Position numbers and translations under genes: made by a program. The notes beneath the pieces are model-generated. The model did no database searches. It was not told where the DNA came from and saw only the letters and a list, made by a program, of their open reading frames with translations. Shown here one piece after another: positions 47,260 through 58,779 of a DNA stretch of 64,000 nt. Location of the stretch: NCBI GenBank assembly GCA_025201375.1, contig JAIWZP010000069.1, positions 62,001-126,000 of the forward strand, given 5' to 3'. Each line of letters opens with the position of its first letter. The stretch's first letter is position 1. The DNA is from Gongronella butleri (Eukaryota > Mucoromycota > Mucoromycetes > Mucorales > Cunninghamellaceae).

Positions 47260-47330
47260 CTACTACTGTAATCTACTGTACAGTACAGTAGTACATTACA
47301 GTACTGTACAGTACAGTACCGTAGCGCTTT
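47260..47330. repeat. Cluster of TACTGTA/TACAGTA palindromic motifs
   Basis: About 65 bp consisting almost only of overlapping TACTGTA, TACAGTA and TGTACA words, immediately left of the solo repeat at 47340. Similar words occur at 19379-19400, 19482-19512, 21553-21569, 22569-22577 and 23125-23137, all inside or at the edge of repeats. Confidence 0.75.
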
Positions 47331-47339
47331 ACCATCAAC

Positions 47340-47760
47340 TTGCTTGTCCAAATTTGGGACCAGATGACGAGTTGAGCAAGTTTCTGAAGAAGCGCCAGTT
47401 TCATGGGTGTAAAGCGGGTAAAATTATCACCATTTGGTCTCGTACTGCTGCAACGGCTGAGCGCCCCGACACGAAAGATACCTCAAATGAATCAGCGGAC
47501 AAACGCGGTGAAAGCGCTTGTGTTTTGGGGACATCGCGTCGAGTTTTCGGCGAGTTAGCCTTCAAGGGTCGTTTTGATCCTGATTTGGCCCTGAATTCAT
47601 GCAAAATGCATTTCTCAGGACCGAGTGATCAGATTTCAGAAAAAAACTCGACGCCGTCGACTTTTTGGGTTCAGTATCCTTCAGCTCAAATATAGGACCC
47701 GATGAACAAGATCCGGAGGACGCGCCCTGCAAAAAGGGATATCATACAGTATGATAAAAA
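47340..47760 (+). repeat. Dispersed repeat family 2, solo copy
   Basis: Colinear with about 24590-25010: CCAAATTTGGGACCAG at 47348, AAGCGCCAGTTTCAT near 47390, ACCTCAAATGAATCAGCGG near 47480, CATCGCGTCGAGTTTTCGG near 47532 and GATGAACAAGATCCGGAGGA at about 47700. It is about 23 kb from the tandem array. Confidence 0.8.
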
Positions 47761-47936
47761 ACTTTTTTTCATTCGGGTATGATAGCGTACCAGCTTTTGT
47801 CTCCATTTGCACTCCGACGCGCCGTTTCACGCGCCTGGGTCTCGCGTAGAGTGGGATGAGTGGTGATATGTTTTTTTTATTAGTGTCAAGTCTACTTGTT
47901 GAGGAATAATCCCTATTTTGACTGATTGCCGTTGCA

Positions 47937-49001
47937 TTATGCCTCGGTGTCCTCCTCTTGCAATGTTTCCATTTCCTGTTCAGTTTCCGGTGACTTGCGC
48001 TCGTAGCCGAGCTGCGTCAAAAATGCCAAAAGATCGTTTGTGTATTGCAAGGTGGAGCGTTCTTCCCGGGTCTTGGCAAGCAAAAAACCGGCAAAGGACA
48101 TGGAATTCATGGAGAGGCGCAGCACGTTGCCACTGGAAGATTTCAATACGCCGCACTCAGCGCGGCGCGGGACGAGCATCATGTAGCGGCTGGTCATGAT
48201 GAAATTGTACGATGCCTTGGTGCCGCGCGGCCGCTCGGGGTCTGCGATGCGCAATTGCTGGAACATGGCGTCCAGGAGCCCAAAGAACATTTCGCCAAGG
48301 TATTCCTCGACAATCTCATCGTCCTTGTTCTCGAGGACTTTGGCATCCAGCAGCAGCAGCACGTGGACAAAGGGAAGCTCGTTCAAACTGTAGATTTCGC
48401 CTAAATCAACAAAAGCGCGAATTGTCACGCGCAGCCCGTCAATGACGGGCATTGCCTTTTTTTTTTTTTTTCTTTTACCATGCTTTGGATTATCAATCTT
48501 GTTGAACAAGGCCTGGATAGGCGGCTGGATGCCCTTTCCGTCGAGGGGAATAAGCTGGACGTGTTTGTGCTGCTGGCTTGCGCCTGATTCGTCGCCGCAA
48601 TTGTAAAAGATGAGGCCCGGGGTGGTGTAGGCTTCTTGCATGGTGCGCCAGGCAATCAAAAGGTCTGGTGGTAACAATGGCTGCGACTGATCCTGGAATT
48701 CCTTGGTAACAATGAGCAGGTGGTAAGGCACAACGCAGAATTTGTTGAGCAGAAGATGGTAATGATCGTATGATTGCACAATGAGCCCGGGGTCCGGGTT
48801 TAAAAAGGGATTGACGGGCTTTTTGCCTTTCTCAGGGTGAATGCTTGACGGCACGGGCTTTTTGGCAAGCGTAGGCACGTAATTGATTTGAAACTACATA
48901 CAAAACACGCGGTGTTGGTGCGTCAGAGAAAGAGTGAGGCCACGTCGCTCAACCGGCACGCGAAGAAAAAGGTCCACCACCTGTCCACGTCGTCTTTTTT
49001 T

Positions 49002-49044
<43 letters not shown>

Positions 49045-49154
49045 TCGATACCATGGTCCTTATTAGTGGACACCTCACTTTCAAAGACAAAGCAGTTTCC
49101 AGACGCTTTTGCGCTTGTGAAAGTGCTCTGGATCTGGTCTTGAAGGGACGGCAT
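47937..49154 (-). CDS. APA2: Diadenosine tetraphosphate (Ap4A) phosphorylase
   Basis: Three exons, about 330 aa. Start MPSLQDQIQSTFTSAKASG at 49154. Exon 2 begins FQINYVPTLAKKP (about 48897). The family core follows: NPFLNPDPGL, LLLNKFCVVPYHLLIVTKEFQDQ, LIFYNCGDESGASQQHKHVQLIP (the HxHxQ-type HIT-like active site, histidine nucleophile) and, later, YNFIMTSRYMMLVPR. Such enzymes split Ap4A with phosphate into ADP and ATP. In-frame lysines at 48455-48480 belong to an intron, not the protein. The C-terminus is acidic. It is divergently transcribed from the EAF7-like gene; only 143 bp separate the start codons, so a shared promoter is likely. Confidence 0.93.
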
Positions 49155-49297
49155 GGTAAGAAAAAGGGTGAAAAAGGGTGAAAAGAGAGAGAGAGAAAAA
49201 AAAAAAAAAAGAACCGGCCATTGAAAAATGCGGTGTTTGACATGGCACTCGCTTTTCCCTCCTTTTTCTTCTCGTCTTTTCACCAACTTATACCACC

Positions 49298-50230
49298 ATG
49301 AGCGATATCAAGGTTGAATCACGCGAAGCGTCCGTTTTGTCGGCTGACACGCCTGCCAGCCACGACGGCGGCAAAGTAGAGTGGGACCCCACCATGGAAA
49401 CGGCCCTGCTGCAGGCGGTGGCCGCCTACAGGCCCGTTGGTATGGCAAACAAGTGCCATGATGCAACAAAAAGAAGCTGTCTGCTCACATTTTCGCTGTT
49501 TTCGCTGTTTTTGCTGTTTTTTTTTTTTTTTTTTTTTTTTTTAGGTGTACACAAACACTTCCGCATTTTATGTATTCAACGCCAATTCAACGAAATATGC
49601 CGAACGAATTTGAGCATACAAGATATTTGGGACCGATTGGACCACTATTTTGCCATTGCGGACTTGGATGACATGGTAAAAAAAAAAAAAAGAAGTTTGC
49701 AGCTGCCCGCTTTTGGGATTTGTGCTGATCTGCGTCCATCCCCGACCCTTTTTTTTTTTAATACTACTTAGGAGGCGGAAGAAGAGGAAGAAGAAGACGA
49801 GGAAGAAGAAGAAGAAGAAGGCCAGCAACGCGAATTTTCATTACCGGCTGACGATTTTGATGACATGATGGAGCATCGACAAGATACCACGCGCGAAAGC
49901 ACACCTGCCGACAAGCCTGCACGCACACCCAAGCGCTCTAGATCCAAACGGGAGGCGTCGCCTGCCGTAACCGAGTCATCCGTCGCGTCCACACCCGAGC
50001 CAGAGGATGGTAAGAAGAAAAATGCACAAAAAAAAAAAGCGGCACGGGGCCTTGTTTGTGAGATTTATGCATGAATTTTGATCATAGGTGTGACGACACG
50101 ACGCAAAAGCGCTCGCAAATCAGAAGCCAATACGCCCGAGCCAGCCGCGACAAGAAGCAATAGCCAGCGCCGAACCAATCGAAGTGGGTCGTCGTCCACT
50201 CGCACACGGCGCCAGACAAAGAAGAAATGA
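49298..50230 (+). CDS. EAF7: Chromatin modification-related protein Eaf7 (NuA4 subunit)
   Basis: Four exons, about 210 aa. The N-terminal CT20/MRGBP domain is clear: WDPTMETALLQAV, then YRPVGVHKHFRILCI, IWDRLDHYF and LDDM. The intron after the first exon begins at 49440. The rest is disordered: a long acidic run (EEEEEEDEEEEEEEG), RTPKRSRSKRE, TPEPEDG and a basic tail with RRKSARKSE and RRQTKKK. This matches fungal Eaf7, which with Eaf3 forms a sub-module of NuA4. The catalytic Esa1-like enzyme is encoded at 36421 in the same window. Confidence 0.88.
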
Positions 50231-50558
50231 AAAAAGGACACACGAGGCATGTGAAACCCAGGGCCTGGCCGGTCGATGGTTGCGGCCAACAATTGGGGTG
50301 CCGAGCCAAAATCGATTTGGTCAAAGATTGCCTGTCATCCAATCCGTTGCCTTTCTGCCCCTGCCTCGTTATTTGCCCTGTCATCCCCCCCTCTTTCTTC
50401 CTATTTGCAGTGTTGTTCCCCCCCTTTTTTTTCCATCGACCGGCGTTGAATAAAAATTTTTTTTTTTCATCACCTTTTTGATAACGCCGACCCCTTTCTC
50501 CTTTTTCTTTCTTTTCTTTTTTCTTTCTTTACACCTTTTTTTTTTTTAATCCACAAGC

Positions 50559-52010
50559 ATGGCGACCAAGCGCAACGTAGCCAAGGAATCCACACAGATC
50601 CTGGATGAAGCCAAGGAGCGTGGCTGGGAGATTCCTGAATTCACGATCAAGGAGATCCGTGATGCCATCCCTGCCCATTGCTTCCGTCGTGATACCTTCC
50701 GCTCGTTCACCTATGTCATCCATGATCTGGCCCTCATTGCCGCTCTGGCCTATGGTGCGACCTTTATTGATCAGGTCTCGTCGCCTGTTGCCCGTGTGCT
50801 TTTGTGGCCCGCTTATTGGATTGCCCAGGGCATCGTCGGCACTGGTCTGTGGGTCATTGGCCACGAGTGTGGCCATCAAGCCTTCAGCCCTTCCAAGGTA
50901 AAAAGATAAAGAAGAAAAGAAAAAAAAGTGTCAATTGGGCGAATTGGCATGCGAAATCTGATAAATTTTCATGATCTGCTCACGTCTTTGTCTCCATTTC
51001 TCTCTCCCCGTGGTCCTTGCCTTTTCTAGACGATCAACAACAGCGTTGGCATGGTGCTCCACTCTGCCCTGCTGGTGCCGTATCACTCATGGAAGCTCTC
51101 TCACTCGCGCCATCACAAGTCCACGGGTCATATGACGAACGATCAGGTAAAAAAAAAGAAAGTGCATCAACAAGAAGCAAACATTTGATCGGCGCGGCTT
51201 CGGGGAAACAGGGGCAACGAGCAGGGGGGTTGGGGGTGCAATTGAGAATTCAATGGCCTCATTTTTTTTTGTTTTTTTTTTTTACCTTTTTCCTTTTTCA
51301 AAAAGGTCTTTGTGCCCAAGACCCGTAGCGAGGTCGGTCTCCCTGCCCGTGAAAAGGATGTGGAAGGCGATGGTCCCCACGCCGATTTGCACGACGCGCC
51401 CATTGTGTCCCTCGTGCAATTGGTGTTCATGTTTTTGTTTGGCTGGCCCATGTACTTGTTTGTCAACACGTCTGGTCAAAAGTACCCCGGCTGGGCGTCG
51501 CATTTCAACCCGTACTGTGCCATCTTTGAGAAGAACAACGTTGGCGAGGTGTACCAATCGATGCTTGGCCTGTTGACCATGTTTGGCGTCTTGACTTACT
51601 GTGGCCAGCTCTTTGGCTCGATGACCATGATCAAGTTCTACGTGATTCCCTACTTGTTTGTCAACTTTTGGCTCGTGCTCATCACCTACTTGCAACACAC
51701 GGACCCTGCGCTGCCCCATTACCGCGAATCGGTCTGGAACTTCCAGCGCGGTGCGGCTCTCACCATTGATCGCTCGTACGGCAAGATCCTCAACTACTTC
51801 CACCACCACATTGCCGACACCCACGTTGCGCACCATTTCTTCTCCACCATGCCCCACTACCACGCCGAGGAAGCCACTGCTCACATCAAAAAGGCTCTTG
51901 GCAAGCATTACAAATATGACGCCACCCCCGTGCCCCAGGCTCTCTGGCGCGCTTGGAAGTACTGCCGGTTCGTCGAGGATGATGGTGACGTCGTCTTCTT
52001 CAAGCACTAA
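50559..52010 (+). CDS. FAD2: Delta-12 (omega-6) fatty acid desaturase, ER
   Basis: Three exons (50559-50897, about 51030-51146, about 51306-52010), 386 aa. It converts oleoyl to linoleoyl chains in the ER membrane using cytochrome b5. The three histidine boxes are [18 protein letters not shown] and HVAHHFF, with HNPY replaced by [13 protein letters not shown] spacing. Hydrophobic pairs flank each box as in plant and fungal FAD2 proteins. The N-terminus ([21 protein letters not shown]) is characteristic of the family. Delta-15/omega-3 enzymes are close relatives and cannot be excluded by eye. Confidence 0.93.
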
Positions 52011-52595
52011 AAAAAAAGAACAAATCGACGACGTGGCGCACCGCGTCTCGCCATTCCCCTTGTTTAGAGTATTTATTTTGCTTGTTTTTTTTTACATGTA
52101 CGCCCATCCTCCTCTTTTTCCTCACCGCCCCGCCCCCCGCCCATCTTTCCATCCCTTCTTTTTTGTTAGACATTAGCTGTTTTTTTTTTTTTTAATTGAA
52201 CCCATTAAAACTTACGCATATCCCCCTTTTTTTCACGCGCATCGCCCGCACCCGTGCGACTCTGTTACTACAAATGGACCCTCGTTCCACCTCCTATCTT
52301 TATTTTGTTTTATTTTTCATGCACGCGATTCCAGGGATTGCATTTTAAATGGGGGCATGATCTTCAGATGCGCGTTTCTGCATCTGAAGTTGCACAAGGG
52401 GAGACAAAAGCTCGGTGACGGTCAGAAACGTCACTCCCCCATCCATTGGCGGAGTTCAAACCTTATCTTCGAAGTGAGCGAGCGGCGTTCCGATCGTTTC
52501 CTCCTTTTTTTTTTTTTTTTTTTTTTTTTTGCTGCTTTTGCCGCTTTTGCCACACACACCTCCCTGTGTGCCCCTTTATCCAAACCTTTTCCCTG
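52011..52595. other. Intergenic, T- and C-rich
   Basis: 3' flank of the desaturase and promoter of the tubulin cofactor gene. It contains T runs at 52181-52192 and 52508-52530; no further feature was seen. Confidence 0.45.
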
Positions 52596-53144
52596 ATGGA
52601 TCGCACGACACGGCACCTGGCGATCAACACACGCGTCCAAGTGGGCGATGACCTCGCAACTATTCGATATATTGGCCCTGTAGAGGGGTCTACGGGCGAG
52701 TGGCTCGGTGTTGAGTGGGACGACGACGCTCGTGGCAAGCACGACGGCACGCACAAAGGCAAGAGCTACTTTGCTTGCAGGTATGATAAGAAAAAAAGAC
52801 AGAGGCGCTTGAAAAAAAAGGGCGCTGCAGGGTAAAAAAAAAAAAACGCGCAAATTCACCCTTTTTTTTTGTTTTGACCGCAGGTCGAGCACCTCGGGTT
52901 CATTTATCAGGGACAGCCCCAAAAAAGTGCTGACCGGTCGCTCCTTTTTGGAGGCATTGCGCGCGAAATACTTGGCAAACGACGCGGCGCCGGCCACATT
53001 GAAAGATCCGTTGTATTTAAATGGCCATAGCAGAGTTGTCATCGAGACTGTCGGCTTTGACGAGATTGAACAACAGCAGAGGTACGTTCTTGATTCATTG
53101 AACACGTGTGCTTTGTCCTTGGCTGTCCTAGTTTTTGCTCAATT

Positions 53145-53179
<35 letters not shown>

Positions 53180-54839
53180 CTTTTTTAGTGATTTGCGCAG
53201 TCTTTCTGTCGTTGGCTTGGTGAGCATGCAAATTGCATTGGCTGATGACGCGAGCGACTTGGCGGCGGCCAATTTGCGTAAGGATGAGCGTGCGCCAAGG
53301 GTGAAATCACGGGGCATACATGCTAATACACCTTTTTTTTTTATTTTACAGAGATCAGTGACCTTGATCTCTCTAAAAACTTGATCAACGACTGGCACAC
53401 ACTTGGTGACATTGTGCAACACCTGCGGCATCTGCGCACGTTGCGACTAAAGTAAGGGGATCATGCGTAAAAAAAAAAAGAAAAGAAGAAAAAAAAAAGC
53501 GTGACTGACACATTGTTCCCCCCCCCAATTTCTTGCTATTCCCAGTGCCATGCGACTTGCACCATTGTCACGCGAGATGACCGATTGTCACCGATCGTCC
53601 TTTTCGCATTTGCGCACGCTGGTTTTGTGTGGCACGAGGATAACATGGGACCAAGTGGTTGCTTTGCAGCCGTTTGTGCCCCAATTGGAAGACCTGCAGC
53701 TGAGCGGCAACCAGCTGGCCACCCTCACGCCCTTGCATCACCTGCCACACCTGCAATGCCTCAACTTGGAGCATAACAACCTGACCGACTGGCACCAGGT
53801 CAATGCATTGACGACTTTGCCCAGGTAATGGCCCTTTTTGACATCCCGAGGTTCTCCGTAATCATCCCTCACCTCCTTTTATTTTTAAAATGGAATTAGA
53901 CTTCACACGCTCTTTTTGAACAACAATCAATTGACATCCATTGAACTTTTGCCCGACACTTTCCGTGAAATTGTCTTTTTACGCGTGGATCATAATCAGC
54001 TGACAGAATGGCATCACATTGACCAGCTGGACGCCTTGCCACAGCTGAACAGGCTGCGCTGCCACGACAATCCGGTGTCTAAAGGTACAAGAAAAAGAGC
54101 AAAAAAGGCATCGCAAATGGGTATTCACGAGCAAGCTTTCCTATTGTTGCAGGTTTGCCGCTTGAAGAAGCCATGGCGCAGGTCGTCGGTCGCGTCCACG
54201 GTCTCACCACGCTCAACGGCAACACGGTAAGCCGATTGGCGATCGTTTTAAACAAGAATTGGCGTGCTCATTTGCAATTTTTGGTAGATTTCGCCAAAGG
54301 AACGCGTGGATTTGGAACGTTTCTATCTCAAAGTGTGCACTCGTGATGGTCAAACCCATGATGAAATTAAGAAAAAGCATCCAAGATACAGCGCACTGTG
54401 CCGAGGTACATTGGGCGGGGCAATGCGAGGTCAAAATGGAAGTAATTGGGCCGAAAGCGCGCTCATCTGACCCATTTTTTCATTTCTTTCAGTTCACGGG
54501 GAGCCTGATCTGGTGACGCAAGGTGCCAGCAAGTCGGGCGCGGCATTGAACCAGCGTCTGGTATCCATCACACTTTGCAGCATCCCAGGCGTCACCGCGG
54601 CGGATTTGCAGCAAGACAACGTGCTTGACCGTGCGACAAAGACCGTGACGAAGCGCGTCCTTGTCACCATGACCGTGCGGTCGCTGCGCAGCATCATTCA
54701 AAAGCTGTTTGGCATTTCTGCCGCGCAACAAGAGCTGTATGTGATACAACAAGGCATGGTCATGGACCTGAATGACGAGCTGCGCGACCTAAAATTTTAT
54801 GGTATAGCGCAAGGCGACGCTGTGTATATTCTTTCCTGA
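52596..54839 (+). CDS. PAC2: Tubulin-folding cofactor E (TBCE/Pac2-like)
   Basis: About ten exons, roughly 540 aa. An N-terminal CAP-Gly domain (GEWLGVEWDD, RGKHDGTHKGKSYFAC, GSFIR) binds alpha-tubulin. The middle has leucine-rich repeats (LDLSKNLINDW, LVLCGTRITW, LQLSGNQLATL, LNLEHNNLTDW, LFLNNNQLTS, LRVDHNQLTEW, LRCHDNP). The C-terminus is a ubiquitin-like domain (VTMTVRSLRSIIQKLFG ... GIAQGDAVYILS). This domain order is diagnostic for cofactor E, which with cofactors C and D forms the alpha/beta-tubulin dimer. One intron (53142-53188 region) contains a T run of nearly 30. Confidence 0.93.
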
Positions 54840-55601
54840 TTCCCCCTCTCCTCCCCTCCCCTCCTCATTGCATTGTAGAAAAAAAGTAATTAAATATCGC
54901 AAGTCATGCAAAAACAAGCAATTTGCAAGAATTTAATCTCAAAAAGGATCTGCCTTGGCTCCAAAACACGCGCCTACCCCCAGCCATTCTGAAACGCGCG
55001 TAACATAAAGCGGGCCTTAGATTTTAAAATATCTCCAAAGTGATCCTTTTTTCCATTCTCTTCTTTCTGCACCTCCTTCATCAATAAATGCGGCAACCTT
55101 GTTAGGCTTGCTAGCATTATAATGATCTGTTGGCGTGGCACTGAGGGTATGGACCTGCCCCTCGCAGGGTCACTTGGATCTAAACCTCATTCCCTCTGAC
55201 AATCGAAAAGTCCAATGACTGACGCGATCTAATTAAACGTGGAATATCTTGGTGACACACCAAAGAATCTCGCCACCCGCAGCCGATTTAGCACCAGTTG
55301 TGGGGAAACGCGTAAAACTTTACCCCCACTTAAATTGTGGGGTTGCAAACCTTACAAGACATAGTTGAAACTATAAAAAGTCGATAATTTCTATCTGGCA
55401 TACATTTCCACAAGTGATGTCTTCGTGGGAAATTGTCTTCTTTTTAACAACATCCCTTTTTACCACGCGCACAACCTGCTTACTCATGAAGTGACTAGGA
55501 GCATTCACACAATGATGGTATGCTGATTAAAGTTTTGTCTATATAATGAGCGCGCTTGCTCGTGATGACAGCATTTCCCCGAAAACCTGTTTTTTGATTC
55601 C
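54840..55601. other. Intergenic, no gene seen
   Basis: AT-rich DNA with no recognised gene. A TATA-like TATATAA occurs at 55540-55546, just before the next start codon. Confidence 0.5.
55540..55546 (+). promoter_or_regulatory. TATA-like box of the DUF1254/DUF1214 gene
   Basis: TATATAA (gtcTATATAATG) lies 56 bp before the ATG at 55602. Confidence 0.45.
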
Positions 55602-57005
55602 ATGCGCGTCTCACATATTGTCAAAAGTGGATTGGCCTTTGCTTTGCACTTGACTGCAGCTGCGGCGGGTACAATCAAGCCACAAAATTGCACAGCCATT
55701 GCATCAGCCGTGCAAGAGTTGTACACATACACTTATCCTTTGGTCTTGATGAACACCACGTCGGCGAACACCATCCACTCTGCTTTGACTTCGACGATCA
55801 AAATGAACGTCGACAATCATTTTGTAGTCAAGATGAATTTGGACACCAGCTACATTCAAGGCTTCTTTGATCTTGATCAGCACTCGTATACATTGACCAT
55901 ACCGCCTCACGGCAATCGGTATTGGATTGCGCAATTTTTGGACGCGTTCAGCAACACAATCGGTGATCCAGGCAGTCGGTATTTAAACGGCGAGCACGGG
56001 TACACATTTGGCTTGATTGGACCCAAGGGCAGCAAGCACCATTTGCCGGCCAATGCTACCATTGTCGAGTCGACAACAAGCCTGTCTTGGATCATTGGTC
56101 GCATTTATCACAACGGAACAACGGCGGACGAGGACCTTGTGAGCGAGTTGGTCAAGCAGTGGGTCATTACGCAGTATCCCCTTCATTCATCGCTCCCCAT
56201 CGCTGTTACGGCAACTGTGATCGATAATAACGCCAATATTAACAAGACGTCCCCTGTCACCATTGTCAACACCATGGCAGCTGAACATCATTTCGACACG
56301 GCTGCCAGTTTGCTGTGCAAAAACCCGCCTGCCAAGGCCGACCGCGCCTTTATCAAGAGGATGAAAAAGGAGATTGGGTTTACACCATGCAGCAAGACCG
56401 CGTTCAAGCAGCCTGCACGGGTGTATGAATGCCTGACGGCCAATTTTACAACACAAGCGCTTAGCAGTATTGCAGCACAGACCGCTCAAAAAGCTGTTCC
56501 CGTGACCCATAACGGCTGGCCCATGTGGTTGACTGGTATTGGCACCTATGGCACCGATTATGTGTTTCGAGCCACCGTTGCCCTTGTGGGTCTTGGTGCC
56601 AATCTTCCTGAAGACGCTATATATCCCTCTGCAGTTGTCGACTCGACTGGCGCCAAATTGAACGCGTCGCTCCCTTACACATTGACATTTACCAAGGACC
56701 AAATGCCGCCCGCGGATGCCTTTTGGTCGATCACGTTTTACAATAGCGCGAATTTCTTGGAGCCGAATACCATTGACCGTTACGCTTTACGATCTGCGGA
56801 TAATTTGACCAAGGGCTCTGATGGCTCCCTCACTCTGTACATTCAACCTGATGCGCCCAAGGACGAGTCGACCCAATCAAATTGGCTGCCCTCTCAAACC
56901 ACCGGTCCATACACGCTTACCCTGCGCCTTTACAATCCGCAACCTCAAGTGCTGAACGGAACTTGGGTTCCTCCAGCCATTATCAAGAGTTCGGAACCCG
57001 CTTGA
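55602..57005 (+). CDS. Secreted DUF1254/DUF1214 domain protein
   Basis: Intronless, 467 aa. A signal peptide (about residues 1-23, SGLAFALHLTAAAAG) is followed by a DUF1254-like domain (ELYTYTYPLVLMN; MNLDTSYIQGFFDL; FLDAFSNTIGDPGSRY) and a C-terminal DUF1214-like domain (TFTKDQMPPADAFWSITFYNS; NTIDRYALRSAD; DGSLTLYIQPD; NWLPS). Many N-glycosylation sequons (NCT, NTT, NGT, NAT, NKT) fit secretion. These paired domains are widespread in bacteria and patchy in fungi; the reaction is unknown. Lack of introns beside intron-rich neighbours could mean horizontal acquisition, although the intronless ESA1 and SMYD genes weaken that argument. Confidence 0.85.
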   Translation: MRVSHIVKSGLAFALHLTAAAAGTIKPQNCTAIASAVQELYTYTYPLVLMNTTSANTIHSALTSTIKMNVDNHFVVKMNLDTSYIQGFFDLDQHSYTLTIPPHGNRYWIAQFLDAFSNTIGDPGSRYLNGEHGYTFGLIGPKGSKHHLPANATIVESTTSLSWIIGRIYHNGTTADEDLVSELVKQWVITQYPLHSSLPIAVTATVIDNNANINKTSPVTIVNTMAAEHHFDTAASLLCKNPPAKADRAFIKRMKKEIGFTPCSKTAFKQPARVYECLTANFTTQALSSIAAQTAQKAVPVTHNGWPMWLTGIGTYGTDYVFRATVALVGLGANLPEDAIYPSAVVDSTGAKLNASLPYTLTFTKDQMPPADAFWSITFYNSANFLEPNTIDRYALRSADNLTKGSDGSLTLYIQPDAPKDESTQSNWLPSQTTGPYTLTLRLYNPQPQVLNGTWVPPAIIKSSEPA

Positions 57006-57345
57006 TGCCATCTTTATTCTTTGGCTTTAGTATGATATTCAATTATAATAAATACATCATACCAATGCACAATCTGGATAGTTTTTTTTTTTTTTTTTTT
57101 ATGAGACCTGCCAGGATGCTGCGATTTTTCTTTTTTTTCTTTCTTCCTTGTTGCGTTTTCTTTTCGCTTCCTTATCCCTTTATTGCATCGCACCTTTGCA
57201 GATTATCAGCTTTCAGTGTAAGGCGTTTGGATGACTGGTGGATCGACACGCAAGAAGATCCAGTCCACTTGCTTGGACCACTGCTATATCCTCTTTTTTG
57301 TTTTTTTTGTCCCCTGTCGTTCCAATTACCGCACCTACGCTGAAA
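57006..57345. other. 3' flank of the DUF1254 gene
   Basis: AATAAATA at 57047 is a probable polyadenylation signal. T runs follow at 57081-57098 and 57128-57139; no gene was seen. Confidence 0.45.
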
Positions 57346-57964
57346 ATGGATGGCTCGCCCTTGCACAGAATCTTGTTGGATGAGCGCACATGCGACGAGG
57401 CGCTATGGATGTTGTTGCAGCTTGCTCCTTTGTCCCAGAGCGACAAAATGGTGGCAAAGAAGAATGACGCTAGAGGCGTTCACGTTTCTTTTGCGACCCA
57501 CAGCCGTGTCGCTCAATTAAACGACGCAGACTGCCCAATTCGACATTCTAAGCACATACACTGCGACGCGGTTCTCCTTCACGTCGAATTGAAACCCATT
57601 GCTGCAGCCTTTCACCGTCTACATCTTCCGCGAGCACGAAGGCACCCTGTTTGGCAATGACGCGTCCGTCGCATCCGGCATATTGTGTAACATGGCCAGC
57701 CAAGCCATGCGCTATGGCGATGGATGCGCGTCTCAAATTCAACATTGTTGAGTGCGTCTATCGTCGCGTTGATAACCGCGAATTAATGCGCACCGTGCAA
57801 GATTCGTTTGCCGTGCTCAAAGTGCATGAACCCATGCCCATCATTGGCAACGCACCCTCAACGAGCATGCCGAAGAGCTTGCCTTGTACTTGCAACCGCA
57901 CATATACCAGGCCAATACTACACACGTTGTCCAAGCCATTGCCAGCTATTACAAGTCTTTCTGA
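57346..57964 (+). pseudogene. Frame-disrupted gene of unknown family
   Basis: Protein-like text continues across frames in the same strand order. Frame A from the Met at 57346 (MDGSPLHRILLDERTCDEALW ... RVAQLNDADCPIRHSKH) is followed near 57605-57715 by FTVYIFREHEGTLFGNDAS and ASGILCNMASQAMRYGDG in a second frame. Then come MDARLKFNIVECVYRRVDNR and TVQDSFAVLKVHEPM in a third frame (57718-57840), and finally LNEHAEELALYLQPHIYQ and VVQAIASYYKSF-stop (57855-57964). There are no plausible splice signals or T-rich introns at the switch points. The simplest reading is a recently decayed gene with three or so indels; sequencing error is the alternative. I do not recognise the family. Confidence 0.5.
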
Positions 57965-58779
57965 AGCCACGGCGACGTCCACTCCTCATGCAGCCCAATT
58001 TTTTTTTATTACGCAATGTCTCTCTTTCTCTCTTTTTTACGCGTTAAATGTCATTTTCGCTCTTTTTTCGCGCTTGGTTTATACATTATGATAGTCTGTT
58101 GCTCGTTCTACTTTTTTTTTTTTACACGTTCTACCTTCCCCGTTGATCCTACCAATTGGTTCAACGTGCCATTAAACAATAAAAATCTACACTATTTTAG
58201 CTTGGTTAGCGAAAAAAAAAAAAAACAAAAAACAAAGCTCCTATTAGCCATTGGCTCAAAAAATCGACCTTTTCAAACGATGTACAGATGCGCGGTGGCC
58301 CCGGGTTTCTATAATGCCATCCTAGACTGCGAGTAATAAAACAAAAATGAGATCTCAAGCGGAGTAAATCCACGTCTTCCACGTTTCCCCTCAGTCTTAC
58401 AAAGATCTTCCTAGGATATTGCCACCCCCGACCAGGCAAATCGAGGAGACGTCAACGCTCTGCATTTTTTAGCGCGCTTGTGTGAAAGCAAACCGCAATT
58501 TGTCTTTTGTAAATACTGATTAGATAGGATTTATTTGATATTTTCAAGTTGAAGTAGGTAAAAGCTCGTCCAATCGTTCACATGGGGCAGGATGAAATCA
58601 TACGCGTTCGCGTCTCTATCTCCTGGACCAAGTTCCATGCCGTTTATGCAACAATTTGGCGTGTCACGGCTGAATTTGTAAAAATTGAAGAAAATGTCAA
58701 AGCTTTGGGAAACGGTCCCATCAACCTCCAGTTTTTATTTGATTTTATGTAAAAATGAACGAAAAAGTGGTCTTTGGAG

